Shown in pieces: positions 27,844-35,850 of a stretch of DNA of 64,000 bases; position 1 is the stretch's first letter; every line of letters begins with the position of its first letter. Location of the stretch: assembly GCF_002257585.1 (NCBI RefSeq), contig NZ_CP022743.1:1674001-1738000 (forward strand). The letters are read 5' to 3'. Under the pieces are notes generated by a model that ran no database searches, was not told the DNA's origin, and was given only the letters and a program-made list of their open reading frames with translations. The position numbers and the translations under genes were made by a program. This DNA comes from Mucilaginibacter xinganensis (lineage in GTDB: Bacteria > Bacteroidota > Bacteroidia > Sphingobacteriales > Sphingobacteriaceae).

Positions 27844-28488
27844 TTAATTGTCGCTCACGATCGCCGCTTTCTTTCGCTGTTTATTTACGCTGTGGTTCTT
27901 GAGCAGGTTGTAGGTGAAATTAAAACCCATAAACTGGGTGCTCCGGCTGTTGTTGGTGCCATCAAAAAAATAATAGCCCTGCACTACGGCAACAGCCAGT
28001 TTTTCGGAGATATTGAAGTTGATGCTGTTGCAGATCTCGGTCATTAAACCCTGTTTAGCTTTAAATATATAGCCCCCGCCCAGGCACAACGATTCGGCAA
28101 ACCTGCCTTTGGAGAAGATATTGATGGTGGGCCTGAACTCCACGAACCGGGTAGTATCGGCACCGGAACTCAGCGAGTTTACCCTGCCCGTAGCCAGTCC
28201 GATATCAAATATGCCAAATGTTTTCCCAAACTCAACTGATGGCGAAAACCGTTTGGCCGCCCCTCCTTTGGTGTTCACAAAAATATTGGCGCTTGCGGTT
28301 ACGTAATAATACCTCGGCTCCTTGTTTTCTTTGGAAGTATCCGATTCAATTACCGTGTCTTTGCCGGCCTTGCTGCGATGGCCGGCAGCAATCACCGCTT
28401 TTGAAACTGCCGGCACCCTCGGCGGTGTTGCCTGTCCCCATACAAAAGCGGCGGACAACATTAAGAGCAGCATAAATACTATTTTCAT
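27844..28488 (-). CDS. Exported beta-rich protein, unknown function
   Basis: A 214-residue protein with a clear signal peptide (IVFMLLLMLSAAFVWGQA, cleavage after about residue 19). A low-complexity Lys/Thr/Ser segment follows, then alternating short beta-like stretches (YYYVTASANIFVNT, FDIGLATGRVNSL, FMGFNFTYNLL). The pattern resembles a small outer-membrane barrel or porin-like protein of Bacteroidota. No family was recognised. The repeat array begins directly after its stop codon, so transcripts would read into it. Confidence 0.7.
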   Translation of the reverse strand: MKIVFMLLLMLSAAFVWGQATPPRVPAVSKAVIAAGHRSKAGKDTVIESDTSKENKEPRYYYVTASANIFVNTKGGAAKRFSPSVEFGKTFGIFDIGLATGRVNSLSSGADTTRFVEFRPTINIFSKGRFAESLCLGGGYIFKAKQGLMTEICNSINFNISEKLAVAVVQGYYFFDGTNNSRSTQFMGFNFTYNLLKNHSVNKQRKKAAIVSDN

Positions 28489-28626
28489 GGAACAGGGGTA
28501 TATGATTGCAGCAATAAGAAAATTGTTGTTGATAACAGTTTTTCTATTTCAATGTTCTGTTCACCTAAAAATAAAATAGCACAATGGCAGGCACATCAAA
28601 CGCAACACAAAAAAGCCAATGAAGGG

Positions 28627-29127
28627 TTAACCCAAAAAGTCTGGCGGATAAAGCGTTTGTCCGTACTTTGCCGCTAGCGCCTGTACCTTCTGCAGGGCTT
28701 CGGCATCCATCACCGGTGGCGGCAGGAAGGTGCCGGTTTCCACGGGCTTGCCAATTGCTAAAAACATTTCTTCCAGGCCTGATGGTACAACCATGCAAAG
28801 CAAATGCGCAAGACTGTCTGTTTTGTTTTTAAAGCAATGTACTATGCCGCCTTTGGGGATGCTGATAAAAGCGCCCTTTTGGGCTATGTACGTACCGGCT
28901 TCACTTTTAACTTCAACCTCGCCATCAACCACGTAAAACGATTCCTGGAAATCAGGATGTGCATGTGGCCCCGGACCACCTCCCGGCGGAATCAGCATAT
29001 CAATAGTAGCAAATGCGCCACCGGTTTCTTTACCCGATACCAATATGCGGTAATTACCACCGGCAACCGACAGGCTCTGCCCCTCGCTCGCCCCAATTGC
29101 AACAGGTGCCGCTTTTGAATTTTCCAT
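28627..29127 (-). CDS. Cupin domain protein
   Basis: A small cupin of 166 residues. The first cupin motif is GGGPGPHAHPDFQESFYVVDGEVE near residues 68-90, of which GPHAH and the Glu supply the metal ligands. The second is KGGIVHCFKN near 112-121, with His117. The enzyme or sensor role is unknown. It is a single gene. Residues 15-60 and the C-terminal helix flank the barrel as in single-domain cupins. Confidence 0.88.
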   Translation of the reverse strand: MENSKAAPVAIGASEGQSLSVAGGNYRILVSGKETGGAFATIDMLIPPGGGPGPHAHPDFQESFYVVDGEVEVKSEAGTYIAQKGAFISIPKGGIVHCFKNKTDSLAHLLCMVVPSGLEEMFLAIGKPVETGTFLPPPVMDAEALQKVQALAAKYGQTLYPPDFLG

Positions 29128-29324
29128 AGTTTTTCAGCTAAATGTTTGTAATACAAACTTCGGCGGAATAATCGGAATAAAATAATGGGGCGGGGGAAAT
29201 AATGGGATTGAGGTGCCTTATAATAAGATTTTGTAATTTGGCGGGGTTAAGCGGCATATTTCATGCCATTTAGCTCATTGCAGCGCAGGGTCCTCTGCGA
29301 GAGACCCTGCGGGGACAGAATCTC
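29128..29324. other. Intergenic region upstream of the dispersed repeat
   Basis: No gene was seen. A hairpin with arms GCAGGGTC (29285-29292) and GACCCTGC (29303-29310) lies just before the palindromic element. The rest is unremarkable. Confidence 0.5.
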
Positions 29325-29410
29325 GCCTCACCAAATCCTCTCCAAAGGAGAGGACTTGAACTTCGCGCTTTTTTAGAACCCTCTCCTTTGGAGAGGGCAG
29401 GGTGAGGCAA
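29325..29410 (+). repeat. Dispersed palindromic element, copy A
   Basis: An 86-bp element with terminal inverted repeats GCCTCACC (29325-29332) and GGTGAGGC (29401-29408). It holds two near-identical internal hairpins, CCTCTCCAAAGGAGAGG (29337-29353) and CCCTCTCCTTTGGAGAGGG (29379-29397). Copy B at 33916-33999 is about 90 percent identical in the opposite orientation. No coding capacity. Confidence 0.88.
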
Positions 29411-29536
29411 CCAGGTTTGTGGGGAGAATTAATTATGTATTTCCGCTTAACTTAATAGCCGCTGTAATTTGGTGGCACCCTGCGGGGATTTTTTAAATAA
29501 CTCAGGCCCGGCGCCTAAGCCACGGCATCACCACCC

Positions 29537-30220
29537 CTAATTCCTGCTAACCAAAGCTTCTGCAATGGCCTTTTCAACCATCGGCTCCATGATGCGGTAA
29601 CCCTCAAGGGTAGGGTGCACACCATCTTTGGCCAGGTTTGGCGACAGGCCGCTTTTATCATTGGCCATAGCGGTAAAATAATCCAGGTAGGTAAAACCGT
29701 TTTTAGCTGCATAAGCTTTCAGCATATCGTTAATTGCCTTTATACCGGCTACGGGGTTAATGGCAGGCCGCCACGGGAAGGCGTTGGCGGGCAGTATGCT
29801 GGAGATTACCACCTTAATATGGTTTGCACGGGCCAGTTCAGCCATAGAAGCAATGTTACCAAAAACATCTTCGAGCTTTGAGGGGCCATTGTTTTGCGCC
29901 ACATCATTTATACCGGCAAGTATCACCACTACTTTGGGTTTAAGGCTAATCACATCTTCGCGAAAGCGCACCAGCATTTGCCCGGTAGTTTGCCCGCTTA
30001 TGCCGCGGTTATAATAAGGTTTCCCGGCAAAAAATTCAGAGTCGCTTTTTATCCAGAAGTCGGTGATGGAATCTCCCATATAAACCACCCGTTTTTCGCC
30101 TTTGGCCGGTGCGGGTACTTTGCTGTTATCATCCTCATATCGTTTAATGTTGGCCCAGTCCTGTGCGTGGGCATCAACGGCAAAAAAAAGTACAAAAGCA
30201 ATAAAAAGTAGTTTGTTCAT
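29537..30220 (-). CDS. SGNH/GDSL hydrolase, secreted
   Basis: An exported esterase or lipase-like protein of 227 residues. A signal peptide (LLFIAFVLFFAVDAHAQ) is followed by the SGNH blocks: GDSITDFW near 49 (Ser nucleophile), GISGQTTG near 74, GINDVAQN near 103, and DGVHPTLEG near 205 (Asp and His). It resembles the family that includes carbohydrate acetylesterases and platelet-activating-factor acetylhydrolase-like enzymes. The substrate is unknown. The gene stands alone. Confidence 0.9.
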   Translation of the reverse strand: MNKLLFIAFVLFFAVDAHAQDWANIKRYEDDNSKVPAPAKGEKRVVYMGDSITDFWIKSDSEFFAGKPYYNRGISGQTTGQMLVRFREDVISLKPKVVVILAGINDVAQNNGPSKLEDVFGNIASMAELARANHIKVVISSILPANAFPWRPAINPVAGIKAINDMLKAYAAKNGFTYLDYFTAMANDKSGLSPNLAKDGVHPTLEGYRIMEPMVEKAIAEALVSRN

Positions 30221-30391
30221 AGCTGGTATTAATTAATCAAAAAGTAAAAGTTTTGCCTGTTGAGCGAAATGCTAAGGCATTGCAATATATAAAGCCGGAA
30301 TTGGAAATAATAATAAAAAAATTAAACCATTTGCGGGGGCTATGGTCAAACGCCTTTAAGCTATTGACAAACAGTGTAACTATCCCCGGCT

Positions 30392-30877
30392 ATGGCAGCT
30401 ACCCATGCAAATAAAACTTCTGTTATACTTTTTCACCGTTTAACGTTTTTATGCCTTCTCCCACTCATCTTACAATCGTGCAACAGCAATAAAAATATTT
30501 ACAAAAGCGATTGCGACGTGAATGTTGCCTTTAAAAAAGTAACGTTTACCCACCTGCTGGATAGCATTAAAAGTTACGATCAGCAATATGTAGAGGTATC
30601 GGGAACCTATAAGGAGGCAAAAGAACAATCTGCATTATACAACGACAGTCTTTTTGTTGACCACTCCAATAAACATGCCCTTTGGATCAACTTTAGCCAG
30701 GATTGCCCGCTATATTTAAAAGGGACCCGCACCGGTCTTTTTGAAGCTAATGACGACGGATTTACGCCCATTAATAATAAAAAAGTACTGATCCGCGGCA
30801 AAATAGACCTGCACAACACCGGCTACCATGGCTTGTACAAAGGTTCAATTGACAGGGTTAGCTTTATTGAACTGTAA
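30392..30877 (+). CDS. Putative lipoprotein, unknown function
   Basis: A 161-residue protein. The N-terminal hydrophobic stretch ends LLPLILQSC, a lipobox with Cys30. The mature part is mixed alpha/beta with VEVSGTYKEAKEQSALY and VLIRGKIDLHNTGYHG, an OB-fold-like pattern, and no known motif. A shorter start is possible. It converges on the BLUF gene with 18 nt between the stops. Confidence 0.7.
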   Translation: MAATHANKTSVILFHRLTFLCLLPLILQSCNSNKNIYKSDCDVNVAFKKVTFTHLLDSIKSYDQQYVEVSGTYKEAKEQSALYNDSLFVDHSNKHALWINFSQDCPLYLKGTRTGLFEANDDGFTPINNKKVLIRGKIDLHNTGYHGLYKGSIDRVSFIEL

Positions 30878-30895
30878 AATTTCCGGGACATTTTA

Positions 30896-31318
30896 TTAAT
30901 GCGTAATTACCAGGTTGTTGGTGGTAATAAAGGTTTTTAAAATGTTTACCGCGGCATTGTTATTTTCACTGTTCAGGATCTCGTCTGTCGATCCTAAAAA
31001 TCCTGCAATTTCTTTGGTATTATCTTCGTCCACAGCAGCAAAGCCCATTGACCAATCGGGGAAGTTTCTTTCAGTAAGGGACTTGTCCAGCAGTTTAATC
31101 AGGCTTTTGTGCCTCGGGTCCAGGTCCACAATGTCATATAGTTTATCAACATCTTTAGCCTCGCCCTCAATCGCCTGTATAAATGTTCCGCCGCTGTAAA
31201 GCAATACGCCGGTAATGTTGTAAGCTTTGTTGTTTTTTTGTGCGGATTTAAGGATCGCCAGCAATTCATTATCCTGCATCAATCGGACAGCAGAGCTGAT
31301 ATAAACTATTTGTTTCAT
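30896..31318 (-). CDS. BLUF domain blue-light sensor
   Basis: A stand-alone flavin photoreceptor of 140 residues. The BLUF fold covers residues 1-95. The key Tyr is in QIVYISSA, near residue 5, and the flavin-binding Asn is in NITGVLLYSGG, near 35. The switching Gln is in FIQAIEG, near 48, and the conserved Trp and Met are in DWSMGF, near 90. These residues rearrange the hydrogen bonds to FAD after blue light. A 45-residue C-terminal tail follows and carries no output enzyme, so it probably acts through a partner. The chosen ATG (31316-31318) has a -7 box 6 nt upstream. Confidence 0.93.
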   Translation of the reverse strand: MKQIVYISSAVRLMQDNELLAILKSAQKNNKAYNITGVLLYSGGTFIQAIEGEAKDVDKLYDIVDLDPRHKSLIKLLDKSLTERNFPDWSMGFAAVDEDNTKEIAGFLGSTDEILNSENNNAAVNILKTFITTNNLVITH

Positions 31319-31324
31319 TCCAGG

Positions 31325-31332
31325 CAAAAATA
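31325..31332 (-). promoter_or_regulatory. -7 box directly before the BLUF start
   Basis: TATTTTTG on the minus strand ends 6 nt before the ATG at 31316-31318. Confidence 0.5.
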
Positions 31333-31419
31333 TTACTGCAAAGTAAAACTAAATAGCGCTATTTTAAACTAAATTGTTAAACACTGGCGGAATAAGTTTT
31401 GTGTTTGGGGATGTATCGC

Positions 31420-32187
31420 CTAACCGGGCAGCTGTAATTGTAAACCATCATACGCCATTTCAATGCCGCGGGGCAGCTCTTTGCTGATGTCGTGATGCCT
31501 CCCCAGGCGATGGCTGATGTGGGTTAAATAAGTTTTTTCTGCGCCTACCAGGTCGGCAAAGGCAAGGGCTTCCTCAAGCGTAAAATGGCTGATGTGGTCC
31601 TGTTTCTGCAGCGCGTTGATCACCAGTACCTTGCTGCCTTTAATTTTTTCTATCTCCTGTTCTGAAACCGTTTTGGCATCGGTGATATAGGTAAAATCAT
31701 TCACCCTGAAACCCATTACCGGTAGTTTATAATGCAGTACCTCAATTGGGGTAAAGGTAATGTGGCCTATATCAAACGGGTCCCCGTTAATGGTATGCAG
31801 GTTAAGCTGGGGAATGCCCGGGTATTTAAATTCATCAAAAATATAATAGAACTCGCGCTTTAAAGCCGCCTGTACCCGCAGGTCGGCATACACCTCAACA
31901 GCTGCATTTTGCCGGTAGTTAAACGCGCGGATATCATCAAGCCCGGCAATATGGTCCTTGTGTTCGTGGGTAAAAACAATAGCATCCAGTCGTTGCACCT
32001 TTGCCCTCAGCATCTGGTACCTGAAATCGGGCCCCGAATCAACAACAATAACTTTGCCTTTGTCTTCAATTAAAATAGAGGTGCGCAAGCGCGAATCGCG
32101 CGAATCTGCCGATGTACAAACCTCACAGTTGCAGGCAATAACAGGTACGCCCTGCGAAGTTCCGGTTCCTAAAAAAGTTATGGTCAC
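31420..32187 (-). CDS. PhnP-like MBL fold metallohydrolase
   Basis: A metallo-beta-lactamase-fold enzyme of 255 residues, closest to the PhnP/RNase Z-like cyclic phosphodiesterase group. N-terminal FLGTGTSQGVP and CNCEVC (structural zinc cysteines) are PhnP-like. The metal motif HEHKDHIAG lies near residue 76. Downstream ligands are in YITDAKT and LTHISHRLG. PhnP cleaves ribose cyclic phosphates, but no phn gene is near, so the physiological substrate is open. The start is GTG at 32185-32187, overlapping the upstream stop as GTGA, so the two genes are coupled. Confidence 0.87.
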   Translation of the reverse strand: MTITFLGTGTSQGVPVIACNCEVCTSADSRDSRLRTSILIEDKGKVIVVDSGPDFRYQMLRAKVQRLDAIVFTHEHKDHIAGLDDIRAFNYRQNAAVEVYADLRVQAALKREFYYIFDEFKYPGIPQLNLHTINGDPFDIGHITFTPIEVLHYKLPVMGFRVNDFTYITDAKTVSEQEIEKIKGSKVLVINALQKQDHISHFTLEEALAFADLVGAEKTYLTHISHRLGRHHDISKELPRGIEMAYDGLQLQLPG

Positions 32188-32456
32188 AGTTCCAGTGTAG
32201 TTTGTTTAAGCTGCTGGTGAAAAGCAATTTGTTTTTCATCAAGCAGGTTATAGTCCATTTCTAAATCGCGGGCCAGCTCGCTTATGGCCAGTATTTTACT
32301 TTCGAGCCCCGAAAATTTGTTTACCACTATCACTTTGCTGTTGAGCAGTAAACAGGCACCTGTTTTAAAATTACCTTTTTCATACCTAACACGGTAGCCG
32401 CTGGTTTTCAGCAGCATTTCCAGTTTTTCGAGCGTATGGTTGGTTACCGTTAACAT
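32184..32456 (-). CDS. Small conserved hypothetical protein coupled to the MBL hydrolase
   Basis: A 90-residue, probably cytosolic protein (MLTVTNHTLEKLEMLLK...). It is alpha/beta with a Lys/Leu-rich N-terminal helix and an acidic C-terminal part (ARDLEMDYNLLDEKQ). No family was recognised. The ATG at 32454-32456 is chosen because a -7 box TATTTTTG lies 6 nt upstream; longer in-frame extension reads as noncoding. It overlaps the MBL gene by 4 nt. Confidence 0.68.
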   Translation of the reverse strand: MLTVTNHTLEKLEMLLKTSGYRVRYEKGNFKTGACLLLNSKVIVVNKFSGLESKILAISELARDLEMDYNLLDEKQIAFHQQLKQTTLEL

Positions 32457-32462
32457 GAGGCT

Positions 32463-32470
32463 CAAAAATA
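32463..32470 (-). promoter_or_regulatory. -7 box before the small protein/MBL operon
   Basis: TATTTTTG on the minus strand ends 6 nt before the ATG at 32454-32456. Confidence 0.45.
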
Positions 32471-32642
32471 GGAAGAAAAGTCGGGAAGTCCGAAACTTGG
32501 AAAAGTCCGAAAGACGGAAAAATGCGCAGACATAAAAAACACGAAGCATTGCCGGCAAAAAAAATCTTCATGACTTTACTGACTTTTCCTACTTTCCAAC
32601 TATATTGTACCTCAATAAATCTAAAACAATTTAATTTAAACT

Positions 32643-33785
32643 ATGGATCAAAGCCCTAATCGCTTTCTTTCGCTCGATGTATTTCGCGGAATGACAATTT
32701 GTTTCATGATAATTGTAAACACGCCCGGAAGCGGAGCAGTGCCGTTTGCCCCCCTTGAACACGCTGCCTGGTTTGGTTTTACCCCAACAGACCTTGTTTT
32801 CCCTTCCTTTTTATTTGCAGTAGGCAACGCCATGAGCTTTGCCATGAAAAAATTTGCGGGGCAAAGTAACGGTACCGTGGTATGGAAGATAGTAAAGCGT
32901 ACAGCGCTGATCTTTTTGTTCGGGTACCTGATGTCGTGGTTCCCTTTCTTTTTGCATGATGCAAATGGCTGGCATTTTCAGCTGACGCCTATAAGCCATA
33001 CCCGCATCCTTGGTGTTTTACAGCGCATAGCTTTATGTTATATGTTTGCTTCGCTGATGGTGCACTTTATAAAATCGGTAAAAACTATTGTGGTGATCAG
33101 CGTATTGCTGCTTTTTGGTTACTGGTTCCTGCTGCTCATCTTTGGCGATCCGGCTAACCCATACGGGATGCTGACCAACGCGGGTACTTATCTTGATAAA
33201 TTTGTAATGGGCGACGACCACCTGTACCATGGCGAGGGCGTGGCTTTTGATCCCGAGGGGATTTTGAGTACCCTGCCGGCCATAGTAAACGTTATTTGCG
33301 GTTATTTTGCAGGGCGGTATGTACAGGAAAAAGGGAAGCGATACGAAACTATTGCAAAATTAATGCTTTGGGGCGGGCTGTTCATCTTTATAGCACTTTG
33401 CTGGAATATGGCGTTCCCGATCTCTAAAAAATTATGGTCGAGCCCTTTCACGCTTTTAACCGTTGGCCTGGATCTGCTCATCATTTCAGCGCTGATCTAT
33501 ATCATTGAGATCCGTGAATGGAACAAAGCCAACTGGACCGCATTCTTTACCACCGTGGGTAAAAACCCGCTGCCGGTTTATCTTTTTTCAGAACTTTTTT
33601 TAGTTACCCTTTGGATGATAAAGGTAACGCCAGGCGGCAATCCGGCAGGCTGGATCAACCAGGTATTTTTCCAGGTTGTTGCCCCCGGCGCTGTAGGGTC
33701 GTTGCTGTTCGCTATTTTTTACATGCTCATCTGCTGGACATTCGGTAAGATCCTGGATAAGAACAAGATCTATTTGAGGGTGTAA
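32643..33785 (+). CDS. NagX/HGSNAT-like membrane acyltransferase
   Basis: An inner-membrane protein of 380 residues with about ten helices. The N-terminal LSLDVFRGMTICFMIIVN is the signature of the heparan-alpha-glucosaminide N-acetyltransferase-like (DUF5009/NagX) family. The segment PTDLVFPSFLFAVG and the luminal loop region around HTRILGVLQRIALCY fit as well. Relatives transfer acetyl groups across the membrane to amino sugars. The donor and acceptor here are unknown. A secreted ChbG-like deacetylase lies 340 nt downstream on the same strand. Confidence 0.85.
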   Translation: MDQSPNRFLSLDVFRGMTICFMIIVNTPGSGAVPFAPLEHAAWFGFTPTDLVFPSFLFAVGNAMSFAMKKFAGQSNGTVVWKIVKRTALIFLFGYLMSWFPFFLHDANGWHFQLTPISHTRILGVLQRIALCYMFASLMVHFIKSVKTIVVISVLLLFGYWFLLLIFGDPANPYGMLTNAGTYLDKFVMGDDHLYHGEGVAFDPEGILSTLPAIVNVICGYFAGRYVQEKGKRYETIAKLMLWGGLFIFIALCWNMAFPISKKLWSSPFTLLTVGLDLLIISALIYIIEIREWNKANWTAFFTTVGKNPLPVYLFSELFLVTLWMIKVTPGGNPAGWINQVFFQVVAPGAVGSLLFAIFYMLICWTFGKILDKNKIYLRV

Positions 33786-33915
33786 GTCCCTTTGTCCTTA
33801 TGAAAAGAGTGGAGAATCTTCGCGGGACGTTTAGGCAGGATAAATATGGGCATCGGCCTGTTAATTGTTCCTGTCCCCGCAGGGGCTTTCCAATTCAATT
33901 AAGGACATATTAGTT
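33786..33915. other. Intergenic region before copy B of the palindromic element
   Basis: No gene seen. It contains a short GC-rich hairpin CCCCGCAGGGG (from about 33876), similar in wording to sequence beside copy A. Confidence 0.45.
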
Positions 33916-33999
33916 GCCTCACCCTGCCCTCTCCAAAGGAGAGGGTGCAAAAAAAGCGCGAAGTTCAAGTCCTCTCCTTTGGAGAGGATTAGGTGAGGC
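33916..33999 (-). repeat. Dispersed palindromic element, copy B
   Basis: An 84-bp element with terminal inverted repeats GCCTCACC (33916-33923) and GGTGAGGC (33992-33999). It has the same two internal hairpins as copy A and the same linker, here in reverse orientation. It lies between the NagX-like and ChbG-like genes. Confidence 0.88.
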
Positions 34000-34128
34000 G
34001 AAATTACGAGGGTAACCTCAACTTAATAGCATTGAGGGGTGCCAGCAGAGCACCCTGCGCCGGGTGTGATTGTGCGATCGATTTTATACGTTAACATAGT
34101 TTTTATAAAGGGTATCACCTGTTTAGCG

Positions 34129-35193
34129 ATGAAAAAACTAACCATCTTCTCCCTGTTCATTGGGTTTGCCTGTGGCGCATCAGCCCAGCAAACCAAAACC
34201 TTTGCCGAGCGGCTCGGCTGGCCAAAAGGCGCCCGGGTACTTATCCTGCATGTGGACGATGCCGGGATGTCGCACGACTCCAACGAAGGCGTGGAAACTG
34301 CCTTAAGCAAAGGGGTGTCCACCTCAACCAGTGTGATGATGCCCTGCGCCTGGGTGTCCGACTTTAAAAAATACCTCGACAAAAATCCAAATACCGATGC
34401 CGGCCTGCATTTAACGCTGACTTCCGAGTGGGAAAACTATCGATGGGGCCCGCTCGCCGGTAAAACGGAAGTGCCGGGTTTAACGGATAAACAAGGGTGT
34501 TTATATCCTTCTGTTGAAGCGGTTTACTTTGCAGCTAAGGCCGATGAAGTTGACAAAGAGATCCGTGCACAGCTTGACCGAGCGTTAACCATGGGTTTTA
34601 AGCCCACGCACCTCGATTCGCACATGGGGACCCTGTTTGCAAAGGAATCGTTCATGGAGAAATATTTAAAGCTGGGTATTGAAAAACAGATCCCGGTGAT
34701 GTTTCCCGGCGGGGATGATATTTTTTACCGTTCCGAAGCAAAAGCTGCGGCAATTGCCGAATTAAAAAAGCAGGGAAAATACCAGGCAGGAATGGCGATC
34801 CCTGAGGCTGCCGCATTGGGTAAAGCAAAAGAAATAGGAGAGATGCTCTGGAAAAACGGACTGCCAGTACTGGACGATCTCCACAACTCCAGCTATGACT
34901 GGAACATGCCCGGTATCAATAAGAAAACGGATGCCGAGATCCAAAAATGGTACACCGATCACTACATCGAAAGTATTGGGAGGCTGAGCCCCGGTTTAAC
35001 CATGGTAATTATGCACTGCACCAATCCATCGCCTGCCTTTAAATATATTTCAGATACCGGCCAAAAACGCAAAGGCGATCTGCTGGCTATGACCGATCCG
35101 CGCCTGCGCAAGTTTTTAAGGGATAAGGGCTTTATTTTAACCACCTGGCGCGAAGTAATGGAGCGGAGGTTGAAGGCTGGGAATGCGGAATAA
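34129..35193 (+). CDS. ChbG/YdjC-like carbohydrate deacetylase, secreted
   Basis: A secreted hydrolase of 354 residues. A signal peptide (TIFSLFIGFACGASAQ) supports the start at 34129; an upstream in-frame ATG at 34039 would put it inside the chain. The YdjC-fold metal motif HVDDAGMSHDSN lies near residue 40, followed by GLHLTLTSEW near 93 and HLDSHMGTL near 164. The family removes acetyl groups from N-acetylated sugars such as chitooligosaccharides. The gene follows the NagX-like acyltransferase after copy B of the repeat. Confidence 0.87.
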   Translation: MKKLTIFSLFIGFACGASAQQTKTFAERLGWPKGARVLILHVDDAGMSHDSNEGVETALSKGVSTSTSVMMPCAWVSDFKKYLDKNPNTDAGLHLTLTSEWENYRWGPLAGKTEVPGLTDKQGCLYPSVEAVYFAAKADEVDKEIRAQLDRALTMGFKPTHLDSHMGTLFAKESFMEKYLKLGIEKQIPVMFPGGDDIFYRSEAKAAAIAELKKQGKYQAGMAIPEAAALGKAKEIGEMLWKNGLPVLDDLHNSSYDWNMPGINKKTDAEIQKWYTDHYIESIGRLSPGLTMVIMHCTNPSPAFKYISDTGQKRKGDLLAMTDPRLRKFLRDKGFILTTWREVMERRLKAGNAE

Positions 35194-35194
35194 T

Positions 35195-35202
35195 TATCTT
35201 TG
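35195..35202 (+). promoter_or_regulatory. -7 box of the DUF4265-like gene
   Basis: TATCTTTG matches TAnnTTTG, 17 nt before the ATG at 35220 and only 1 nt after the stop of the deacetylase. Confidence 0.5.
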
Positions 35203-35219
35203 TACATATTTTTCTTTTT

Positions 35220-35702
35220 ATGCCAAACGATAATTTAGTAAAGATTCTGTTTAACTTTTACAGCGATATTTTGGAGGAGCAAACCAACGAAACGATGTGG
35301 GCCGAAGTGATTGATGGAGAAAAAGGGCTTTATAAGATTGATAATATTCCATTTTATGTACCGCGGTTAGCATCAGGCGATATTGTTCTGGCTGAGTACG
35401 ACGAAGCTCAATCTATGCTTACCTATCTGGAAACCATTGAATATTCCGGCAATTCAACCATTCATATCATTATAATGGATGAAGAGCTTGAAATGGAACG
35501 GCTTATTAACTTATTTGAAGAAATGGATTGCCCGTCAGAAGGCTTTAATGAGCGCTATTTAGCCCTGGAAATCCCTGCTAATGTTGATTACATCCCGGTT
35601 AAACGCATGCTTGATCAAATGGAAAAGGATGAGGTTATTGGCTATGCTGAAACGTGCCTGTCGGTAAATCATCAATATAAAGACTTCCACTTACCGCTTT
35701 GA
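35220..35702 (+). CDS. DUF4265-like small protein
   Basis: A cytosolic protein of 160 residues with a mixed beta/alpha pattern. It opens KILFNFYSDILEEQTNETMWAE and continues with YVPRLASGDIVLAEYDE, which resembles the DUF4265 family. The second half is acidic and helical (DEELEMERLINLFEEMDC). The function is unknown. Its own -7 box lies in the short gap after the deacetylase gene. Confidence 0.72.
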   Translation: MPNDNLVKILFNFYSDILEEQTNETMWAEVIDGEKGLYKIDNIPFYVPRLASGDIVLAEYDEAQSMLTYLETIEYSGNSTIHIIIMDEELEMERLINLFEEMDCPSEGFNERYLALEIPANVDYIPVKRMLDQMEKDEVIGYAETCLSVNHQYKDFHLPL

Positions 35703-35850
35703 ATACATTTTGTAAATGTGGAACGCAACAATTAACCCCTCAGTTTATCAAACAACGCCGGGCTATATAAGCGTCGCCAGCAGTAGTTCGTGAAATTGTC
35801 TTCCAATCCAGCAAAGTCCCCCAACTTAACTAACCGCTAACCACTAATCC

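Noticed and set aside
27775..28047. A plus-strand open frame starting within the repeat array
   Set aside because: It begins inside noncoding repeat units and continues antisense to an exported-protein gene.
29325..33999. A composite transposon bounded by the two palindromic elements
   Set aside because: No transposase or cargo-like gene lies between them; the enclosed genes look like ordinary chromosomal ones.
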